Under the pieces are notes generated by a model. It ran no database searches. It was not told the origin of the DNA and was given only the letters and a program-made list of their open reading frames with translations. The position numbers and the translations under genes are program-made. From an uncultured Gammaproteobacteria bacterium (GTDB lineage Bacteria > Pseudomonadota > Gammaproteobacteria > Pseudomonadales > Azotimanducaceae), in the NCBI GenBank assembly GCA_913050035.1, contig CAJXAC010000002.1, positions 20,813 to 84,812 on the forward strand: 64,000 nucleotides of DNA, read 5' to 3'. Position 1 is the first letter of the stretch. Each line of letters starts with the position of its first letter. Below are positions 27,119 through 36,026 of the stretch, one piece after another.

Positions 27119-28003
27119 ATGCAAGCAACAATACATTCCCTCTATCGCTATCCCATCAAAAGCATGGGTGGGGATACCCTCAATAGCACTGCCTTAACTG
27201 CCAAGGGTATTCCAGGCGACCGCTGCTGGACCGTAAAGGATGAAGAACGGGGTGGGATTAAAGGCGGTAAAAGATTTCCCCAACTCATGGACATGCACGC
27301 AGCGCTAGAGCATGAACCCGATGCGTTAACACCATCGCCACCGGTTGCAATAAGACTCCCAGATCAAAGTAGTACTCATTCAAAAGATCCCAACGTAAAT
27401 CAGGCCCTTTCTGCGGCAATCGGTTCACCAGTGAGTCTTTGGCCGCTGCTGCCAGCGGATCAGCTCGAGCATTACAAGCGTCCGCCAAATCCAGAAAATT
27501 TCGATCAAATGGCGTACTTTCGCGAGTTGTTTGCACGTGCAGAGGACGAGCCGCTGCCAGATCTATCGACGTTTCCTAAAGAATTGTTCATTTATGAATC
27601 TTCCCCGGGAACTTACTTTGACGCATTTCCGCTACTGATCATGACCACGGCATCCTTGCAGGCAATGGCTGCAGCGAGTACTGAAAGCAACTTCGATGTG
27701 CGGCGCTTTCGACCAAATATCGTGCTCGATACTGATGCCAACGGTTTTGTCGAAAACGAATGGGTGGGCAAACGTTTGCAGCTTGGTAGCGCTGTGCTAA
27801 TCATCAATGCCATCTGCCCGCGTTGCGTTATGACCACTCATGGCTTTGCAGATTTACCCAAGGACCCAAAGGTCATGCGCCATCTAGTGCAGCAAAACGA
27901 CGGCAACTTAGGGGTTTACGCGAGTGTTGAAAAGCCAGGTAACATCAAGCTAGGCGATAACATTGAATGGCTGCCCTCGGACTCGTCTGCAACAGCAGGT
28001 TAA
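27119..28003 (+). CDS. MOSC domain protein (molybdenum cofactor sulfurase C-terminal-like)
   Basis: 294 aa from the ATG at 27119; a GTG at 27113 abuts the preceding stop and is the alternative. It has the N-terminal beta-barrel MOSC_N ('SLYRYPIKSMGGD') and the MOSC domain, with the conserved Cys in 'NAICPRCVMTTH'. Related proteins bind Mo cofactor or sulfur (YiiM, mARC, MOCOS C-domain). The molybdenum hydroxylase at 49.8-52.6 kb is the only other Mo-linked locus in the window; no direct link is shown. Confidence 0.87.
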   Translation: MQATIHSLYRYPIKSMGGDTLNSTALTAKGIPGDRCWTVKDEERGGIKGGKRFPQLMDMHAALEHEPDALTPSPPVAIRLPDQSSTHSKDPNVNQALSAAIGSPVSLWPLLPADQLEHYKRPPNPENFDQMAYFRELFARAEDEPLPDLSTFPKELFIYESSPGTYFDAFPLLIMTTASLQAMAAASTESNFDVRRFRPNIVLDTDANGFVENEWVGKRLQLGSAVLIINAICPRCVMTTHGFADLPKDPKVMRHLVQQNDGNLGVYASVEKPGNIKLGDNIEWLPSDSSATAG

Positions 28004-28025
28004 ACAGGCCCTCTTCACTACTGCA

Positions 28026-28052
28026 CAAAAAAAGGGGCACTGGGTGCCCCTT
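28026..28052 (-). terminator. Rho-independent terminator after the acyl-CoA dehydrogenase pair
   Basis: On the minus strand the stem AAGGGGCAC-CCA-GTGCCCCTT is a perfect 9-bp hairpin with a 3-nt loop, followed by T residues (seven A on the plus strand). It lies 48 bp after the acyl-CoA dehydrogenase stop. It may also help end the MOSC transcript, but the T run is on the minus-strand side only. Confidence 0.85.
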
Positions 28053-28099
28053 CCGATTCATCTACCGAGCGCCGATGGCGCCAGAATAGTCTGCGTCTA

Positions 28100-29311
28100 T
28101 CAATTGCTGCCCGTCGGGACCTCGGTAAACGGCATGCCTTTGTCCATACGCGGCTCCTGAGGCATTCCCAATACCCGCTCTGCAATGATGTTGGCCATGA
28201 TCTCATCGGTACCACCGGCGATTCGTCCACCTGGCGCGCCCATGTATGTCAGCTGCAGCATGCCCGCTTCTTTGGACAACTTTTCATCCCAGATTGCTCC
28301 GCTCATTTCCAACAGGTCCATACAAAATGACGCCATTTCCTGAGTCTTTGGTGCACCTACAAGTTTACCAATAGAGTTTTCTGGTCCTGGGATTTCGCCC
28401 CGTGACATAGCAGTCATGGAGCGGTAACCGGTGAACCGCAAACCCGATTCCTGCACATACCAGTTGGCTAGCTTGGCGCGGACCGCGCTGTCGGCAATTG
28501 CCGGCTTATCATCGATCATAACTTCGTTAGCAATGCGATAAGCCATTTCGACATTAACGCCAGCGCCGCCACCGCCAATGGCTGCTCGCTCATTCATCAG
28601 CGTAGTCAGCGCCACTTGCCAGCCCTGCCCTACCTCACCAAGGCGCTGACTGTCCGGAATACGCACGTCGGTGAAATACACCTCGTTGAAGTTGGCGCCA
28701 CCGGTCAACTGCTTGATTGGCTTGATCTCCACACCGGGAGACTTCATGTCTAAGAAGAAGTAGCTCAGTCCCTTATGCTTTGGCACATTGGGGTCAGTGC
28801 GCACAACCAAAATTCCATAATCAGAATAGTGCGCCCCAGAGGTCCAGATTTTTTGCCCGTTGATAACCCAATCGTCACCATCACGTTCCGCCTTAGTACG
28901 CAGAGCCGCGAGATCCGATCCACCCGCGGGTTCGGAGAATAATTGGCACCAAATTTCTTCGCCGCTGGCGAGTTTAGGCAGATACCGTGCGTGGTGCTCG
29001 GCCTGACCCCAAGTCATCAATGTCGGTGCTGCCATCCCCTGTCCAATAACAAAGAAGCCTGCTGGAACATTGTATTTGGCCTCTTCTTGATTCCAAATCA
29101 CCTGCTCAATCGCGCTGGCGCCGCGTCCACCGAACTCCTTGTCCCAGCGAATGCACGCCCATCCCGCGTCGTATTTGCGCTTTTGCCATAACTTCGCTGC
29201 AGCAAGTTCGTCTAAGCCGGCAAGTTCGTCTTTACTCGGTACGTTGTCTTTTAACCATGCCGCGGCCTCGGCGCGAAACGCTGCTTCGTCTTTTGAGTCA
29301 TTAAAATCCAT
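28100..29311 (-). CDS. Acyl-CoA dehydrogenase, FadE-like subunit A of a pair
   Basis: 403 aa, complete three-domain fold. FAD-site segment 'CQLFSEPAGGSDLAALRT', then 'WVINGQKIWTSGAHYSDYG'. The C-terminal helix gives 'GGRIAGGTDEIMANIIAERVL'. Where MCAD has the catalytic Glu in YEGT, this protein has Gly (AGGT), so the base must lie elsewhere, as in long-chain and steroid-type enzymes. A smaller dehydrogenase lies 46 bp upstream on the same strand. Paired small dehydrogenases of this kind form alpha2-beta2 enzymes in sterol side-chain degradation; that role here is inference. Confidence 0.9.
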   Translation of the reverse strand: MDFNDSKDEAAFRAEAAAWLKDNVPSKDELAGLDELAAAKLWQKRKYDAGWACIRWDKEFGGRGASAIEQVIWNQEEAKYNVPAGFFVIGQGMAAPTLMTWGQAEHHARYLPKLASGEEIWCQLFSEPAGGSDLAALRTKAERDGDDWVINGQKIWTSGAHYSDYGILVVRTDPNVPKHKGLSYFFLDMKSPGVEIKPIKQLTGGANFNEVYFTDVRIPDSQRLGEVGQGWQVALTTLMNERAAIGGGGAGVNVEMAYRIANEVMIDDKPAIADSAVRAKLANWYVQESGLRFTGYRSMTAMSRGEIPGPENSIGKLVGAPKTQEMASFCMDLLEMSGAIWDEKLSKEAGMLQLTYMGAPGGRIAGGTDEIMANIIAERVLGMPQEPRMDKGMPFTEVPTGSN

Positions 29312-29357
29312 TATATTCGTCCTTAAATTATCTCTTTCGCTGAGTGATACGCGCGCT

Positions 29358-30476
29358 CTACGCAGCGTTGGTCTGTTCGTAGGCTGTGATCAACTTGTCC
29401 TGCCAGTAGCCTTCGCTACCTATGTTGACGCTGAGCAATTTCGCCCGGCGATAATAAAACTGACAATCGAATTCCCAGGTAAAGCCCATGCCGCCATGGG
29501 TTTGAACATTTTCTTCCGCGGCGTGCACCGCCGCCTGGATAGCACCTACCCGAGCGGTCGCTGCCGCCAGCGCCAGTTCAGCACTGCCGCTGTCCAGCGC
29601 CCACGCGCCGTAGTAACAGTTGCTGCGCGCCAGCGTATTCTTCACATACATGCCGGCAAGCTTGTGTTTGATCGCCTGATAGGACGCGATCGAGCGGCCA
29701 AAGGCATAACGGCCCATGGCGTAATCGCGTGCTTGCTCAAGTGCTGCATCAGCCAGGCCTACCTGTTCCCAAGCAAACAGGACCGCTGCTCGATCGAGCA
29801 AACTTTCCATTGCTGTCCATCCGGACCCTTCGCCGCCCAGCAATTCAGACTGAGCATTAGCAAACTCAATGGCTGCATGACCGCGCGTGAAGTCCAGCGT
29901 ACGCACCGCTTCTCGGCTTACGCCAGCTTGATCCAGTTCAACCAGGTGCAAGCTCGCCCCATCGCCTTGATCGCTAGCGGCGACGACAACAGCAAAGTTC
30001 GCAATACCGCCATCTGCGACAGGTATTTTACGACCTGTGACGGCGCCACCAGAAGCAGAAGTCTTAAGATTGCTGGCCGCGGGCCGGCCATTGCCTTCGG
30101 CCAAGGCAAAGGTGCCGATGGCCTCGCCACTGGCCAGCATTGGCAGCCACTTTTCTTTCTGCTCTTGGCTACCCAGCATCAGCAGCGCTTCAGTAGCCAG
30201 ATAAACCGAAGAACTGAAGGGAATCGGTGCTGCCGCACGGCCCAATTCCTCAGCAATGACTACTAATTCGAGGTAAGACAGTCCGAGACCGCCAAATTCT
30301 TCTGGAATCACCGTTGCGGTCCAACCCATCTCCACGACCTTTTGCCACAACTCTGCATCGTATTCAGCGTCGCCATCCAATACTTTACGGACTGCGGCGG
30401 GCGGACAGTTGTCCGCCAAAAACCCGCGCGCCTGTTCACGCAGAAGCTCTTGTTCGTCAGAAAATTCAAAATCCAT
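29358..30476 (-). CDS. Acyl-CoA dehydrogenase, smaller subunit B of a pair
   Basis: 372 aa. The start is set to the ATG at 30476, which follows GGGGAAGG; the ORF-track N-terminus (47 extra residues) looks unrelated. Features: 'LGLSYLELVVIAEELGRAAAPIP', the central beta domain, and 'VQTHGGMGFTWEFD' near the C-terminus. The middle domain reads 'FALAEGNGRPAAS' instead of the usual TEP/GGSD flavin loop, so FAD contacts are altered. This agrees with one working FAD site per heterodimer in paired dehydrogenases. Divergent from nadE. Confidence 0.88.
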   Translation of the reverse strand: MDFEFSDEQELLREQARGFLADNCPPAAVRKVLDGDAEYDAELWQKVVEMGWTATVIPEEFGGLGLSYLELVVIAEELGRAAAPIPFSSSVYLATEALLMLGSQEQKEKWLPMLASGEAIGTFALAEGNGRPAASNLKTSASGGAVTGRKIPVADGGIANFAVVVAASDQGDGASLHLVELDQAGVSREAVRTLDFTRGHAAIEFANAQSELLGGEGSGWTAMESLLDRAAVLFAWEQVGLADAALEQARDYAMGRYAFGRSIASYQAIKHKLAGMYVKNTLARSNCYYGAWALDSGSAELALAAATARVGAIQAAVHAAEENVQTHGGMGFTWEFDCQFYYRRAKLLSVNIGSEGYWQDKLITAYEQTNAA

Positions 30477-30741
30477 AATCGCCTTCCCCAATGTTGTTTT
30501 CGCTGACTTAGCCTCGCGCCAGTCCCTCAAGCGAACGACGGAATATAACAGAGCCTCGAGAGCTTTGACTATGCGCGCGATCAGCATCTGAGTGCTTGTC
30601 TCAATTACATCGCACATCTCATGAATATGGCCGTGACCACCACTAGAACGCAGTCAACTGTAGGACGCGGCATTCTTCGATGGAAATAAATTTACTTGGG
30701 TTGCCGTTTTTATCTGCGTCTAATCTCTCTAGAATCGCGAC

Positions 30742-32697
30742 ATGCATTCGCCAGACTTCAGCACCCATGGTTTTTTACGCGTCGCCGCAGCCACCCCTGT
30801 GGTCAGCATCGCTGATCCGATGGCAAACGCCGAAGCAATACTCATAGAACTGCAAGACCTGGCACAACAACACGTAGCCATCGCTGTTTTTCCGGAACTC
30901 TGCCTCAGCGGCTATTCCGCAGAAGACCTGTTCTTTACCGAGAATTTACTCGGCGATTGCCGCAAGGCTCTAGCACTACTGGTTAAGCGCTCTGATCTAC
31001 CCCTATGCGCTGTGGGCATTCCATGGCGTCTAGCCGATGGCCGGCTACTGAACTGCGCCGCACTTATCGGCAACGGCAAAGTGTTGGGTATGGTGCCTAA
31101 ATCCGTGCAGCCGAATTATGGTGAGTTTTACGATCAGCGGTGGTTCGTATCAGGCCATGGGATCAACGAAACAGAGGTTACTGCTGACCTTGGCAGCTTT
31201 CAGATACGCCGCGATCAACTATTTAACGTAGGCGGCCATTTGGTTGGCGTAGAGATTTGCGAAGACTTGTGGGCACCAATCAATCCGGGCAGCTTGGCGG
31301 CTCTGGCTGGCGCCCAAGTGATTCTTAATCTCTCGGCCAGTAACGAGCTCATCAGCAAAGCCGACTATCGCCGCGAATTAGTGCGCATGACCAGCGCCAA
31401 GAATTTGTGCGGCTATGTCTATGCAAGCGCCGGGGCCAACGAATCCAGCAAAGACCTGGTATTCGGCGGTCATCGAATGATCGCCGAAGCCGGCCAGCTA
31501 ATCGCAGACAGCGAGCGCTTTAGCTTGCAGGCAGCCACGCTGATAGCAGAAATTGATACCCAATGGTTGCAACATGACCGTGCCCAGAACACGACCTTTG
31601 CTCAAGCAGAGCGGCCCAGTGCCTATCGCATCGCTTCTGGCGCTGATACTTTGCCGCCATTACCGCAACTGCAACGCGAGTACCCAAGACAACCCTTTGT
31701 GCCGGCAGATGAGCATGAACTAGAGGCTCGGGCAGCGGAGATTATGCAAATTCAAGCCACTGGATTAGCGCGCCGCTTGCAGGCTGCGCGCAGCAGCACG
31801 CTGGTGATCGGCTTGTCTGGCGGTCTCGACTCAACGCTTGCATTTCTCGTGGCGGTAGACGCCCTGCACAAGCTCAACCTAGATATGGGCCGCTTGCATG
31901 CCATCACCATGCCGGGGCCTGGCACAAGCACGGGCACCTTGAGTAATGCCCAAGATTTGGCCGCAACCGCAGGCGCTAAGTTTTTGGAGGTGCCCATTCA
32001 TGCTGCGGTCGAGCAACACCTTGCCGACCTACGTCACGAGGGTGACTTCGATGTGGTATTCGAAAATGCTCAGGCGCGGGAGCGCACCCAAATTTTGTTT
32101 AATTATGCCAACAAAGAAAGTGGCATAGTCGTTGGGACCGGCGACCTCAGTGAATTAGCACTAGGCTGGTGCACCTTCAATGCAGACCATATGGCGAACT
32201 ACAACGTCAACGCCAGTGTGCCAAAAACCTTAATTGCTTACTTAGTGCGCTGGTACGCCCAGCATCGAGCGTCGGCACACTCTGAATTAGCTGACGTTCT
32301 AAACAGGGTGTTGGATACTCCGATCAGCCCCGAGCTGGTTCCCCCTCAGGATGATGAAATCAGCCAATTGACGGAATCGATAGTTGGTCCTTACGAGCTG
32401 CACGACTTTTTCCTGTTTCACTTTCTGCGCCACGGCAGCCGGCCAAAGAAGATTTTCGATCTTGCACAACGCAGTTTTGCTGGGGTTTATAACGAGGGCG
32501 AAATTAGCCATTGGCTACGACAATTTTTTCAACGCTTCATAAGCCAGCAATTCAAACGCTCGACCCTACCGCCTGGGCCAAAGGTTGGCAGCGTTAGTCT
32601 TTCGCCTCGTGGCGATTGGCGTATGCCCGACGAAGCCACGGCCAAGGCATGGCTCGATGAAATCGACCAAATCCAATCCAATGAGACCAATGTATGA
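30742..32697 (+). CDS. nadE: Glutamine-dependent NAD+ synthetase
   Basis: 651 aa, two-domain form close to the mycobacterial type. The N-terminal nitrilase-like glutaminase has the Glu-Lys-Cys triad: Glu52 in 'FPELCLSGY', Lys in 'MVPKSVQPNYGEF' and Cys in 'GVEICEDLW'. The C-terminal synthetase has the PP-loop 'GLSGGLDSTLAFL' and 'GTGDLSELALGWCTF'. It amidates deamido-NAD+ using glutamine. The MBL-fold gene overlaps its stop by 4 bp. Confidence 0.96.
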   Translation: MHSPDFSTHGFLRVAAATPVVSIADPMANAEAILIELQDLAQQHVAIAVFPELCLSGYSAEDLFFTENLLGDCRKALALLVKRSDLPLCAVGIPWRLADGRLLNCAALIGNGKVLGMVPKSVQPNYGEFYDQRWFVSGHGINETEVTADLGSFQIRRDQLFNVGGHLVGVEICEDLWAPINPGSLAALAGAQVILNLSASNELISKADYRRELVRMTSAKNLCGYVYASAGANESSKDLVFGGHRMIAEAGQLIADSERFSLQAATLIAEIDTQWLQHDRAQNTTFAQAERPSAYRIASGADTLPPLPQLQREYPRQPFVPADEHELEARAAEIMQIQATGLARRLQAARSSTLVIGLSGGLDSTLAFLVAVDALHKLNLDMGRLHAITMPGPGTSTGTLSNAQDLAATAGAKFLEVPIHAAVEQHLADLRHEGDFDVVFENAQARERTQILFNYANKESGIVVGTGDLSELALGWCTFNADHMANYNVNASVPKTLIAYLVRWYAQHRASAHSELADVLNRVLDTPISPELVPPQDDEISQLTESIVGPYELHDFFLFHFLRHGSRPKKIFDLAQRSFAGVYNEGEISHWLRQFFQRFISQQFKRSTLPPGPKVGSVSLSPRGDWRMPDEATAKAWLDEIDQIQSNETNV

Positions 32698-33614
32698 GAT
32701 TCCAGCTGCTGTTATTTCTATCCTGCTTTCTCGCAGCGCCCGCAGCCTTTAGCGACAGCGCGCACTGCGGCGACGAGGGTATCTGGATCGAAATTCTCGG
32801 TGCAGGCAGCGGCGAACTTTCCGATGGCCAAGGCCCACCGAGTTTTCTAGTCTGGCAAGACAATGTCGCACGCTTGCTTATCGACACCGGTTCTGGCTCC
32901 TCTGTCGGATTTGATCGTTCCGGCGCAGACATTAACGATATAGAGGTAATTGCCCTCACCCAACTCCATGCAGACAATAGCGTCGATCTACCAGCCTATC
33001 TTGCCGGTGCATTAGCCGCAGACCGCAGCAGCACCCTGACCATCCTTGGTCCCGACAGCAATACAGATGAATTCGTCGACACCGAAACATTCGTCCAACG
33101 CCTAATCGGTAATCAGGGCGCGTTCTCCCATCTGTCCGGCTTATTACGACCATCCGCTCCGGACGGTTTCCGGGTGAAAGTAAGCAATGTCCCCGCTGTC
33201 GGCTCTCGCAAGTGGTCACGCTACCGAAGCGCAAATGTTCGGTTGATGGCTGTGCCCGTGCAGCACAGTAATGTTCCTACCATCGCCTGGCGGGTGGAAA
33301 TAGGCGACCAAGTGGCTGTCTTTGCAGGGGACTTCAATAACGACAAAAACATTATCGGCACATTTGCAGCCGACGCAGATGCTCTTGTTGCGAGTCATGC
33401 GATCCCAGAAGTCAGTCGCGGCGCCCTGAGAGATGCCTTTGCGCTGCCCTCGGAACTGGGCAAAGTTGCCGCTGCAGCTGATGCTCGTATGCTGATCCTC
33501 GCCCATCGCACCAATCGCACACGCGGCCGCGAGAGCCTAAGTCGTGCGGCCATCGAAGAGTCTTACAACGGCAGCGTGCTGTTCGCTAATGACGGCGAAT
33601 GCTGGGGCCTCTAG
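32694..33614 (+). CDS. Exported MBL-fold hydrolase with degenerate metal site
   Basis: 306 aa with a signal peptide ('LLLFLSCFLAAPAAFSDS'). The fold resembles ribonuclease Z/arylsulfatase-type MBL proteins: 'WIEILGAGSGE', 'LLIDTGSG' and 'VAVFAGDFNND'. The metal motif, normally THxHxDH, reads 'LTQLHADNSVDL': the first His is Gln and the last is Asn. Later ligand positions (H in 'VPVQHSNVP', D in 'AGDF') remain. It may bind one metal or none. ATGA overlap couples it to nadE, an odd partner because NadE is cytoplasmic. The stop overlaps the convergent M20 gene in CTAG. Confidence 0.82.
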   Translation: MRFQLLLFLSCFLAAPAAFSDSAHCGDEGIWIEILGAGSGELSDGQGPPSFLVWQDNVARLLIDTGSGSSVGFDRSGADINDIEVIALTQLHADNSVDLPAYLAGALAADRSSTLTILGPDSNTDEFVDTETFVQRLIGNQGAFSHLSGLLRPSAPDGFRVKVSNVPAVGSRKWSRYRSANVRLMAVPVQHSNVPTIAWRVEIGDQVAVFAGDFNNDKNIIGTFAADADALVASHAIPEVSRGALRDAFALPSELGKVAAAADARMLILAHRTNRTRGRESLSRAAIEESYNGSVLFANDGECWGL

Positions 33615-34915
33615 GGTGCCCCGGCGTGAAGGTAATCTATAGCTAATTGGGTCATGGCCTGCACTGCTGGCGCGAACGCAGCTTCATCGACATAGAAAAA
33701 CGGCGAGTGATTAGGAATCGCTTGGGCAGCGCTCAGTTCTGGTGGCCGTCCACCGATAAAGAAGAAAAATCCGGGCACCTGCTCTTGATAAAAAGAAAAG
33801 TCCTCCGCTCCAGTCACGCGGGGTGATTCAAAAACTGACTGCTCGCCATATATCCGCTCTAGCGTCGGCACCATCTGTCGGGTCAACAACGGATCGTTAA
33901 ACGTAACCGGCACTCCGGGGTCAATCTCCACCGTGGCAACTGCCCCCATTCCTGTCGCAGTTTGCTCAGCGATGGCGCGGATCTTTTTGTGAATAGAACT
34001 GCGCACCCCGGCATCAAATGTACGAATCGTGCCACTCAGTGTGGCCGTTTCTGGGACGATATTGTTACGCACACCAGCGGTAAAGGAGCCTACAGTAACC
34101 ACGGCTGGGTGCTGGGTGATATCAATCTGCCTACTGACGATGGTTTGTAAGCTGTTAATGATCTGTGCGCCTACCACAATAGGATCAACGCCGGCCCAAG
34201 GACGCGCGCCGTGGGTTTGCTTGCCTTGTATCTGAACATCAAAACGCTGGGCACTGGCCATAAAACCAAGGGATCGATAACTTGCTGTGCCGACCTCACC
34301 GCCTTGGGAGATATGTAAACCCATGACCGCGTCGACATCAGGGTTTTTCAATACGCCCTCAGCGATCATGAGTTTCGCACCACCCTCCTCACCCTTGGGA
34401 GCACCTTCTTCAGCCGGTTGGAAGATAAATTTCACCGTACCTGGAAGCCGGTCACGCATACCAGCAAGAATTTCTGCTGCACCCATGAGAATGGCCATGT
34501 GGGTGTCATGGCCACACGCATGCATAACACCCACCTCGCGCCCTTCGTATTCACTGCGCTGAATCGAGGCATAGGGCAGGCCAGTCCTTTCGACCACAGG
34601 TAAACCGTCCATATCTGCTCGGAGCGCTACTACGGGTCCGGGTAAGCCGCCTTTCAGCAGGCCAACTACGCCAGTCTTAGCCACCCCAGTTGTAACCTCC
34701 ATACCCAGATCACGTAGATGTTCGGCAATAACCTTGGCGGTGCGAAACTCTCTATTCGACAGTTCAGCATGCTCATGGAAATCTCGACGCCAACTGATAA
34801 CGTCGTCAATCACGGCATCAACTTCGCGCTTAATCTCTGTATTCGCAATAGCAGTTGCGCTTGAGAGTGAAAGCCAGGCCGCTATCACAGCAACCATTAA
34901 GCCAAGGAATTTCAT
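33611..34915 (-). CDS. Exported M20-family amidohydrolase (HipO/AbgB-like)
   Basis: 434 aa from ATG 34915, chosen over the GTG at 34921 because GGAG then sits seven bases upstream. A signal peptide ends near 'SSATAIANTE'. Metal and active-site motifs of the M20D group: 'VALRADMDGLPV', 'HACGHDTHMAIL' and 'FQPAEEGAPKGEEGG', plus 'SPRVTGAEDFSFY' near the C-terminus. Such enzymes cleave N-acyl or N-aroyl amino acids; export suggests a periplasmic scavenging role. Confidence 0.92.
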   Translation of the reverse strand: MKFLGLMVAVIAAWLSLSSATAIANTEIKREVDAVIDDVISWRRDFHEHAELSNREFRTAKVIAEHLRDLGMEVTTGVAKTGVVGLLKGGLPGPVVALRADMDGLPVVERTGLPYASIQRSEYEGREVGVMHACGHDTHMAILMGAAEILAGMRDRLPGTVKFIFQPAEEGAPKGEEGGAKLMIAEGVLKNPDVDAVMGLHISQGGEVGTASYRSLGFMASAQRFDVQIQGKQTHGARPWAGVDPIVVGAQIINSLQTIVSRQIDITQHPAVVTVGSFTAGVRNNIVPETATLSGTIRTFDAGVRSSIHKKIRAIAEQTATGMGAVATVEIDPGVPVTFNDPLLTRQMVPTLERIYGEQSVFESPRVTGAEDFSFYQEQVPGFFFFIGGRPPELSAAQAIPNHSPFFYVDEAAFAPAVQAMTQLAIDYLHAGAP

Positions 34916-35216
34916 AGCCACACTCCGTAAATGATCTCTGGGCCTTCAGTTTTAAACTGCACCACTCCGCACCCGCTTGATTAGTTAACTTTTGATAAAC
35001 ATATAACGCCGACGGGATTATGGATCTTTAATCCCAGATAACCCGATCACTGCGAAGCGTCGGCTTTGCAATCGACGGAAAAGCTAAAATATGAAGGTAA
35101 ATCTCGTAGGTTCGCAGTCGTGTGCTAGAGCTTAGCACCAGCGCGGGCGCTTCCCCTAGATCAAATTGAATAGTCAACTTTTTGCTAACTTTAGTAGCTG
35201 GAGGGGCTTTGAGCCT
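34916..35216. other. Intergenic region with a perfect inverted repeat, no gene seen
   Basis: This 301-bp AT-richer gap lies upstream of the M20 gene. It holds a perfect 7-bp inverted repeat GGGATTA-N8-TAATCCC at 35014-35035 and a shorter CGTCG/CGACG pair. Neither has a T run. The only ORFs are short shadows. It is a candidate operator and promoter region for the M20 amidohydrolase. Confidence 0.5.
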
Positions 35217-35534
35217 TTAACTTCCTTGATAGCCCAGCCGTTGCTGCATCTCGGCTTCAAACTCGGGGAAGTAACGCGCTATGTCCGGAAGGTCAAAGGT
35301 CTTGAGTATCGCCGTATTCGGTTCGCGCTCCAGGAGAAACTGAAACGCATTCAACAATACCCATTCATGGGTCGTAGTCGCGCCACATAATTTGCGGTAA
35401 TAGGCCTGAGACATATGTACGCGATGCACGGTCTCGTCGGTAATGTTGATCTCACCACGCTGTAACTCGCTGCTTACCCGCTGCCCGACCACCACTTCAT
35501 AGACATCTGCCTCAACCATATTCACACTGATCAT
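35217..35534 (-). CDS. Small hypothetical protein, divergent from thioesterase
   Basis: 105 aa from the ATG at 35534, preceded by GGAGAGG nine bases upstream. The longer ORF-track version would run through the opposite-strand thioesterase and is rejected. The protein is soluble; I recognise no family. Sequence features: 'EADVYEVVVGQRVSSELQRGE' and 'ATTTHEWVLLNAFQFLLERE'. Confidence 0.68.
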   Translation of the reverse strand: MISVNMVEADVYEVVVGQRVSSELQRGEINITDETVHRVHMSQAYYRKLCGATTTHEWVLLNAFQFLLEREPNTAILKTFDLPDIARYFPEFEAEMQQRLGYQGS

Positions 35535-35570
35535 GGTGTCTAACCTCTCCAACGCTCGCGAGCCAAAACT

Positions 35571-36026
35571 ATGACCGAACTCCACGACCTTTGTACAGAT
35601 TTGCAGGCCATCTGGTACCAACAAATTCCACTGTCCAAAGCCATGGACATGCGCATTGTGGACTTTGCTGATAATACGCTGACTTGCTGCGCCAGTTTGG
35701 CACCTAACGTTAATGTACATGGCACCGCTTTCGCCGGCAGTCTATATGCCGTTCAGGCTCTAACCGGCTGGGGCATGATGCATTTACAGCTGCAGTTGCA
35801 CGAGCTTGATGCATCCATTGTTATTGCCAACGGCCAGATTGATTACGCTAAACCCGTGGCCGAGGAAATTGTCGTGAGTTGTTCTTTTGCCGGCCAAGAG
35901 GCGGCAATGGACAATCTGCAAAAATCCGGCAAAGGGCGTTTTCAACTCACTAGCAAAGTGCAGCTCAGTGACGGCTCGAGCGCTGGAAGTTTCTCCGGCC
36001 TTTACGCGGTGCGCCTTAACCGATGA
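35571..36026 (+). CDS. YiiD C-terminal-type thioesterase domain protein
   Basis: 151-aa hot-dog-fold protein. 'NVNVHGTAFAGSLYAVQALTGWGMMHLQL' is the core of the PF09500 thioesterase-like family (the C-terminal half of E. coli YiiD), and 'VIANGQIDYAKPVAEEIV' follows. Free-standing copies occur in many gammaproteobacteria. The acyl substrate is unknown. Its 3' end overlaps the convergent ferric-reductase-like gene by 25 bp. Confidence 0.85.
   Translation: MTELHDLCTDLQAIWYQQIPLSKAMDMRIVDFADNTLTCCASLAPNVNVHGTAFAGSLYAVQALTGWGMMHLQLQLHELDASIVIANGQIDYAKPVAEEIVVSCSFAGQEAAMDNLQKSGKGRFQLTSKVQLSDGSSAGSFSGLYAVRLNR

Noticed and set aside
29139-30266. 375-aa plus-strand ORF opposite the acyl-CoA dehydrogenase pair
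   Set aside because: Spans two real genes in antisense, no family motifs; a shadow despite its length.
35535-35720. N-terminal extension of the 35217-35534 gene
   Set aside because: It would lie antisense over the thioesterase gene, and the inner ATG has a much better ribosome site.
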